Of a DNA stretch of 12,577 nt, positions 9,307 to 12,577 are shown one piece after another (the stretch's first letter is position 1; the number at the start of each line of letters is the position of its first letter). Source of the DNA: Alphaproteobacteria bacterium. GTDB taxonomy: Bacteria; Pseudomonadota; Alphaproteobacteria; ATCC43930; CGMCC-115725. Made by a program: the position numbers and the translations under genes. The notes under the pieces were generated by a model. The model worked only from the letters and a program-made list of their open reading frames with translations. It had not been told where the DNA came from and did no database searches. The stretch covers positions 1 to 12,577 of the forward strand of contig JAGWIH010000033.1 in NCBI GenBank assembly GCA_028866355.1, in the 5' to 3' direction.

Positions 9307-9501
9307 ATGAAACGCGCGCGTCCGGCTGAGAAATCCGGCAAACCGCAAGCGCGGCCCATCGAAGAGCGCCGGCGCCCGGCGGATCGTGCACTGCTTGCGG
9401 CGATGCCCGACGACGCCATCGACGCCATGAGCGCCGATTCGTTTCCGGCAAGCGATCCGCCGAGTTTTGCCGCCATGCGCCCCGGCCGGCGCGACGCGTG
9501 A
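9307..9501 (+). CDS. Small conserved SFPASDPP-motif protein
   Basis: A 64-residue, soluble, highly charged protein. The N-terminal half is rich in Arg/Lys (KRARPAEKSGKPQARP) and the C-terminal half carries DAIDAMSADSFPASDPPSF, with the core motif SFPASDPPSF at residues 45-54. I recognise this motif from many short hypothetical proteins of proteobacteria; their function is not known to me. The start is well supported: GGAG at 9297-9300 lies six bases before ATG 9307. The same frame stays open far upstream over the crotonase gene, but that part is an antisense shadow. It has no signal peptide, membrane helix or cysteine. Its 3' end faces the binding-protein-fold gene with 16 bases between the stops. 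Confidence 0.75.
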   Translation: MKRARPAEKSGKPQARPIEERRRPADRALLAAMPDDAIDAMSADSFPASDPPSFAAMRPGRRDA

Positions 9502-9517
9502 AAGCGATACGGCCGGG
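9481..9517 (+). terminator. Possible weak terminator hairpin
   Basis: Perfect 8-bp inverted repeat, CCCGGCCG at 9481-9488 and CGGCCGGG at 9510-9517, with a 21-base loop, followed on the + strand by only TTATT. It spans the stop of the small + strand gene and abuts the stop of the convergent - strand gene. On the - strand no T-rich run follows. The large loop and short T-run make it weak at best. Confidence 0.3.
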
Positions 9518-10393
9518 TTATTCCGCCGCCAGCGTTACGACCGCATTCTCGTAGGCGGCGTTGCCGGTGCCGTCGGCGAAAATACCGCGTTCGGCGATCC
9601 AGCGTTGCGATTCCTCGAAAACTTCCTTCGTATAGGGCTCGAAAACGATGCGCTCGCCGGGTCCCCAACGACGCGTGTCCATCAGCCCGTGGAAACGCTT
9701 GGGGAACTCTTTCTCGTAATAGTGCGTGTAAAGCTCGGGCCGCAAGTCGATGTCGCGCTGGGCGCGGCGCAGCGCCCTGAAGTACTTGCGGACGTCCTCG
9801 GATTGCGGATTGCCGTTGATCATCGACGCCATCATGAAGGTGGCGTCGATAATTTTTCGGAAGCCCAGCTGCTCGAGGAAATAGTACGGCCCGCTGAACA
9901 CGGTGACGGCCGGCACCTTGCGATCGAACAGCATCTCCATACGGCTGAACAGCAAGCCGTCGGCGAAGCTGAGCTTGATGTCGCCCAATGACATGTATTG
10001 TTCGAGCGCCTGGATCGTCGCGTAATGGCTGCCGGACTGGTAGCCGACGGAAATCGGGACACCTTTGAGATCGGCCGGCGCCTTGATCGGCGATTCCGGC
10101 GGCACGAAAACGCCGGCCGGCGAAACCGAGTAGGCGTCGGCATAGAGTTTGGCGTGACCTTTGGCGGCGGCGACGTTGACGGTCCAATGACAGGCGCCGC
10201 TGATGTCGCAGCTCCGCCCTTGCTCGATCGATTGGAAGGCGCCAACCTTGTTGCCGAGCTGATGGCCTTGCCCAGTGCTCGAATCCATGGTCTCGCGGAA
10301 TTCGTAGTCGAGCCCTTCATCGCGAAAATAACCTTTCTCTTCGGCGACCCATTCCTGCAGCCGGAAATGCGGGGCGATGATGAACTTGCTCAC
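9518..10393 (-). CDS. Periplasmic-binding-protein-fold protein, no signal peptide
   Basis: A 291-residue protein resembling NMT1/THI5-type ABC substrate-binding proteins: an early EWVAEEKGYFRDEGLDYEF segment (14-32), a DLKGVPISVGYQSGSHYATI stretch at about 108-127 typical of the ligand cleft, and a helical C-terminal lobe. Unlike a transported binding protein it begins directly with the first beta strand (MSKFIIAPHF) and has no export signal. The start is firm: GTG 10393 preceded by a perfect GGAGGA (complement of 10398-10403). It therefore probably stays in the cytoplasm and could be an enzyme or ligand sensor. Precedents for cytoplasmic enzymes of this fold are yeast THI5, MqnA/MqnD and 4,5-dihydroxyphthalate decarboxylase. 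C62 and C68-H69 lie in a short SCDISGACHW segment of unknown role. It is the second gene of an operon with the GntR regulator, 25 bases downstream of it, and no transporter genes adjoin. Confidence 0.75.
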   Translation of the reverse strand: MSKFIIAPHFRLQEWVAEEKGYFRDEGLDYEFRETMDSSTGQGHQLGNKVGAFQSIEQGRSCDISGACHWTVNVAAAKGHAKLYADAYSVSPAGVFVPPESPIKAPADLKGVPISVGYQSGSHYATIQALEQYMSLGDIKLSFADGLLFSRMEMLFDRKVPAVTVFSGPYYFLEQLGFRKIIDATFMMASMINGNPQSEDVRKYFRALRRAQRDIDLRPELYTHYYEKEFPKRFHGLMDTRRWGPGERIVFEPYTKEVFEESQRWIAERGIFADGTGNAAYENAVVTLAAE

Positions 10394-10397
10394 GGTT

Positions 10398-10403
10398 TCC
10401 TCC
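10398..10403 (-). promoter_or_regulatory. Strong Shine-Dalgarno deciding a GTG start
   Basis: The complement reads GGAGGA, four bases before the GTG at 10393-10391. It lies inside the 25-base gap after the GntR gene, so the second cistron has its own strong initiation site. It rules out a longer product with a signal peptide, since upstream in-frame sequence would have to run into the regulator gene. Confidence 0.85.
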
Positions 10404-10418
10404 GTTTTCTGACTCGAA

Positions 10419-11168
10419 TCAACAAACTGCGCCGTGTTTCGTCGCGTTGCGGCCAGATGGCGTGGTGCGCCGCGCGCGGATCATCTTGACGTGTTCATCC
10501 ATCAGGCGTCGCGTGGCAGCCGCGTCGCGCGCTTCGATCAGCGCAACCAGCTGGCGATGGACATCGAGGATGTGGAGCGCGACGGTTCGCGTCAGCGCCG
10601 GATTGCGCGTCGGCCACGACACGTGCTGCAGCGAGCGCAACTGCGCCGCCAGCACGCGGTTATGCGAGGCCTCGGCGACGGCGACGTGGAAATCGAGACA
10701 GGCGCGCGTAAAAGCCGGCACGTCGTCGATCTGTTCTTCGGCGGCGGCGAGGAGGCGTTTCAGGCCGGCAAGTTCGGACGCGGTGGCGTGCTCGGCGGCG
10801 AGCTCGGCCGCCAGCGTCTCGATCGCGCGCTGCGCGTCAAGAATTTCTGCGGCGCTGATGCCGGCGAGATCGAGCTGAACGGCCAGGGCTTCGGCGAACT
10901 GCCGCGGGTTGCCGTGCGCGATCCGCACGCCGCCGCCCGCACCGACCTTGATCTCGACGACGCCGAGCGCCGCCAGCGTCCGCAGCGCGTCGCGCGCCGC
11001 CATCCGGCTCACCTGGGCGCGCTCCGCAATATCGTTCTCGCTGCCGAGGAAATCGCCCGGCTTGAGGCGCTTGTCGAACACGGCTTCGCGGATCTCGGCG
11101 ACCAGTCGCGCCGACAGCGTGCCGCCTTCGGGGCGTTCGCCGGTCTTGAACAGCACGTGCACCGACAT
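10419..11168 (-). CDS. GntR-family transcription regulator, FadR/FCD type
   Basis: A 249-residue DNA-binding regulator. Residues about 17-85 form the GntR winged helix-turn-helix: LSARLVAEIREAVFDKRLKP, then GSENDIAERAQVSRMAARDA with recognition helix around 54-66, and the wing GAGGGVRIA. The C-terminal all-helical FCD ligand domain (about 108-235) keeps the usual metal-binding histidines H161, H204 (DVHRQL) and H226 (DEHVKM). The position four residues before H161, normally Asp, is Cys157, with Asp159 nearby. GGGAGG (complement of 11175-11180) is six bases before ATG 11168. FCD regulators generally respond to small organic acids or similar metabolites. It is transcribed with the following binding-protein-fold gene, and dyads around its own promoter suggest autoregulation (inference). 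Confidence 0.92.
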   Translation of the reverse strand: MSVHVLFKTGERPEGGTLSARLVAEIREAVFDKRLKPGDFLGSENDIAERAQVSRMAARDALRTLAALGVVEIKVGAGGGVRIAHGNPRQFAEALAVQLDLAGISAAEILDAQRAIETLAAELAAEHATASELAGLKRLLAAAEEQIDDVPAFTRACLDFHVAVAEASHNRVLAAQLRSLQHVSWPTRNPALTRTVALHILDVHRQLVALIEARDAAATRRLMDEHVKMIRARRTTPSGRNATKHGAVC

Positions 11169-11189
11169 CGCTGGCCTCCCTATCTGGGT

Positions 11190-11204
11190 CGAGATCCTAT
11201 CTCG
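11190..11204. promoter_or_regulatory. Candidate GntR operator, perfect dyad
   Basis: CGAGATCCTATCTCG is a perfect inverted repeat with 6-bp arms and a 3-bp centre. It falls at about the predicted transcription start of the gntR operon, a usual place for FadR-type autorepression. CCTATCT within it (11196-11202) recurs at 11179-11185, 17 bases away, next to the gntR ribosome binding site. Binding by this regulator is inferred from position only. Confidence 0.45.
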
Positions 11205-11210
11205 CCCCGC

Positions 11211-11233
11211 AAATATATTAAAATATTATATTT
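11211..11233. repeat. AT-rich imperfect dyad in the gntR promoter
   Basis: AAATATA at 11211-11217 mirrors TATATTT at 11227-11233 around the core TTAAAATAT. The stretch 11211-11234 contains no G or C at all, in strong contrast to the GC-rich surroundings. It overlaps the predicted -10 and spacer, so it may be part of the promoter, a regulator site, or a nucleoid-protein target. Confidence 0.55.
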
Positions 11234-11240
11234 TGGTCAG
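11212..11240 (-). promoter_or_regulatory. Predicted promoter of the gntR operon
   Basis: Read on the - strand, CTGACC (complement of 11235-11240) and TATATT (complement of 11212-11217) are separated by exactly 17 bases, giving four of six and five of six consensus matches. The start would be near 11205, about 37 bases before the gntR ATG. A second exact TATAAT (complement of 11225-11230) lies in the spacer without a good -35 partner. Confidence 0.5.
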
Positions 11241-11324
11241 CCTCTGCGACATTGTTGTCCGCGGGTTACGCTTTCGCCGGCCGGTCAGGGTTTTATGATC
11301 GGCGCCGCCAACAGGATCGTTCCC

Positions 11325-11564
11325 ATGACCAAACTCGGCATATTCGTCGCCGCCATTCTCGCGCTTTCGACCGTTTCGGTAGCGGTGTGGGCGTGGATTT
11401 CGATGGGCGCGACGGAAATATCGACGTCCGGCTATATCGCACTGATCCTAGGCGGCCTGGCGACGCTCGGTCTCGCCGGCGTGTTGTTGGCGTTGCTGTT
11501 CTATTCGCATGCCAAGGGTTACGACGACGCGGCCGGCGGTCGGCGCGACGACGATCAGCATTGA
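11325..11564 (+). CDS. Small two-helix membrane protein
   Basis: A 79-residue protein with two hydrophobic segments at about residues 5-26 and 36-61, joined by a short polar loop (SMGATEISTS), and a hydrophilic tail KGYDDAAGGRRDDDQH rich in Asp. With a short positive N-terminus, both ends are predicted in the cytoplasm. I do not recognise a named family. AGGA at 11313-11316 lies eight bases before ATG 11325, which I prefer to the in-frame ATG at 11295 (AGGG only four bases away). The frame extends far upstream over gntR, but that part is antisense shadow. It is divergent from gntR and precedes the secreted binding-protein gene by 87 bases on the same strand, so the two may be co-transcribed. 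No function can be assigned. Confidence 0.65.
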   Translation: MTKLGIFVAAILALSTVSVAVWAWISMGATEISTSGYIALILGGLATLGLAGVLLALLFYSHAKGYDDAAGGRRDDDQH

Positions 11565-11651
11565 TCGTTTTCGTACCGCTCGGATCGGCGATCTAACCGC
11601 GCGCTATCCTCGCGCCTTGGCTTGGGCTAAGAAGTCGCCGCGAGGTGGGGG

Positions 11652-12577
11652 ATGAAGAAAGCCGGATTATGGGCGGCGTTGGTGCTCGCGGCTTTGGTTG
11701 CGAGCCCATCGGCGTATGCGCTCGATCACGTGATTTTCGGTACCGACTGGCGCGCCGAAGCGGAGCACGGCGGCTATTACGCGGCGATCGCCGAAGGCAT
11801 CTACGCCCGCCATGGAATCGAGGTCGAACTGCGTCAAGGCGGGCCGCAGATCAATCAGACGCAGCTGCTCGCGGCCGGCCGGCTCGATTTCGCTATTGTC
11901 TCGAACAGTTTTCTGCCGCTCAACGTCCGCCAGCAGAACATTCCACTGGTGGCGGTTGCGGCGCTCTTCCAGAAAGACCCGACTGTGCTGATCGCGCACC
12001 GCGCCGCCGGCTTTAAGGATCTCGCGAGCCTCAAAGGCAAGCCGATCATGATCGGCGGCGATACGCGCGTCGGCTGGTGGCTGTTCCTAAAGGCGCGCTT
12101 CGGTTACACCGATGCACAGATTCGGCCTTATACCTTCAACATGGCGCCCTTCCTCACCAATCCGCGCGCGATCCAGCAAGGCTATCTGACCAGCGAGCCG
12201 TTTCTCATCCAACAAGCCGGTGGCGAGCCGCAAGTCTTTCTGCTCGCTGATTCCGGTTATGCGAGTTACGGCTCGCTGATCGAGACATCGGCCAAGCTGG
12301 TGCACGATAATCCTGGGCTGGTGCAACGTTTCGTCGACGCCTCGATTGAAGGCTGGTACGCCTATCTCAGGCGCGATCCGGCGGCTGCCAATGCACTGAT
12401 CAAGAAGGATAATCCCGAGCAAACTGACGCCCTGTTAGCCTATGCGCGGTCGACCATGGCAAGCCACGGCATCGTCGACAGCGGCGACGCGAAGACGCTC
12501 GGTATCGGCGCGATGACCGATGCGCGTTGGCACACCTTCTTTGAGCAGATGGCGAAGCAAGGCCTTTATCCGGCCAA
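11652..12577 (+). CDS. ABC substrate-binding protein, NMT1/THI5-like (partial)
   Basis: The frame runs open from ATG 11652 to the window end (308 codons plus two bases), so the C-terminus is missing. GAGG at 11642-11645, six bases upstream, supports the start. A typical Sec signal peptide is visible: KK at the N-terminus, hydrophobic core to about residue 17, and SPSAYA with likely cleavage after Ala23. The mature part begins DHVIFGTDWRAEAEHGGYYA and continues with AAGRLDFAIVSN and LASLKGKPIMIGG, the usual lobe-1 pattern of the NMT1/THI5 (NitT/TauT-type) binding proteins. Related proteins bring in pyrimidine precursors, riboflavin, taurine or nitrate; the ligand cannot be chosen here. Permease and ATPase genes would be expected further right. 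It is the exported counterpart of the signal-less homologue at 9518-10393, with low direct similarity by eye. Confidence 0.85.
   Translation, partial: MKKAGLWAALVLAALVASPSAYALDHVIFGTDWRAEAEHGGYYAAIAEGIYARHGIEVELRQGGPQINQTQLLAAGRLDFAIVSNSFLPLNVRQQNIPLVAVAALFQKDPTVLIAHRAAGFKDLASLKGKPIMIGGDTRVGWWLFLKARFGYTDAQIRPYTFNMAPFLTNPRAIQQGYLTSEPFLIQQAGGEPQVFLLADSGYASYGSLIETSAKLVHDNPGLVQRFVDASIEGWYAYLRRDPAAANALIKKDNPEQTDALLAYARSTMASHGIVDSGDAKTLGIGAMTDARWHTFFEQMAKQGLYPA

Noticed and set aside
10434..11324. Long plus-strand frame across gntR joined to the small membrane protein
   Set aside because: The part over gntR is an antisense shadow; the real gene begins near 11325, where a ribosome binding site and hydrophobic segment appear.

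Overview
The window looks like chromosomal DNA from a GC-rich alphaproteobacterium, probably of the Rhodospirillales/Rhizobiales type. The evidence is the even third-position GC bias, the order mreB-mreC-mreD-mrdA-rodA with leuA just upstream, and protein sequences resembling that class. The species cannot be fixed from this sequence alone.

Left half (about 106-7370, all + strand): a tightly packed core block. leuA (leucine biosynthesis) is followed 38 bases later by the complete elongasome cluster: MreB (actin-like filament), MreC and MreD (membrane scaffold), PBP2/MrdA (transpeptidase) and RodA (SEDS glycosyltransferase). The junctions mreC/mreD, mreD/mrdA and mrdA/rodA overlap or are only a few bases apart, so they look translationally coupled. 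The exception is a 134-base gap between mreB and mreC with a GC-rich hairpin and a seven-codon mini-ORF whose stop overlaps the mreC start.

Middle (7382-7502): a complete tRNA-Lys (anticodon CTT, encoded CCA) with its own recognisable promoter. It marks the change from the core block to unrelated metabolic or accessory genes.

Right half (7555-12577): small transcription units on both strands. They are a class II aldolase/adducin-fold protein (+); a crotonase-fold protein (-) that has lost both glutamates of classical enoyl-CoA hydratase; a 64-residue protein with an SFPASDPP motif (+); a two-gene operon (-) of a FadR-type GntR regulator followed by a periplasmic-binding-protein-fold protein with no signal peptide; a 79-residue two-helix membrane protein (+) divergent from the regulator; and the first 308 codons of a second, secreted NMT1/THI5-like substrate-binding protein (+), cut by the window end. 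No ABC permease or ATPase gene is visible; these could lie beyond the right edge.

I see no CRISPR array, insertion sequence, phage gene or obvious defence system. The best leads are the GntR plus signal-less binding-protein operon with its structured promoter/operator region, and the crotonase and aldolase homologues that lack canonical catalytic residues. These are leads, not a demonstrated new system.
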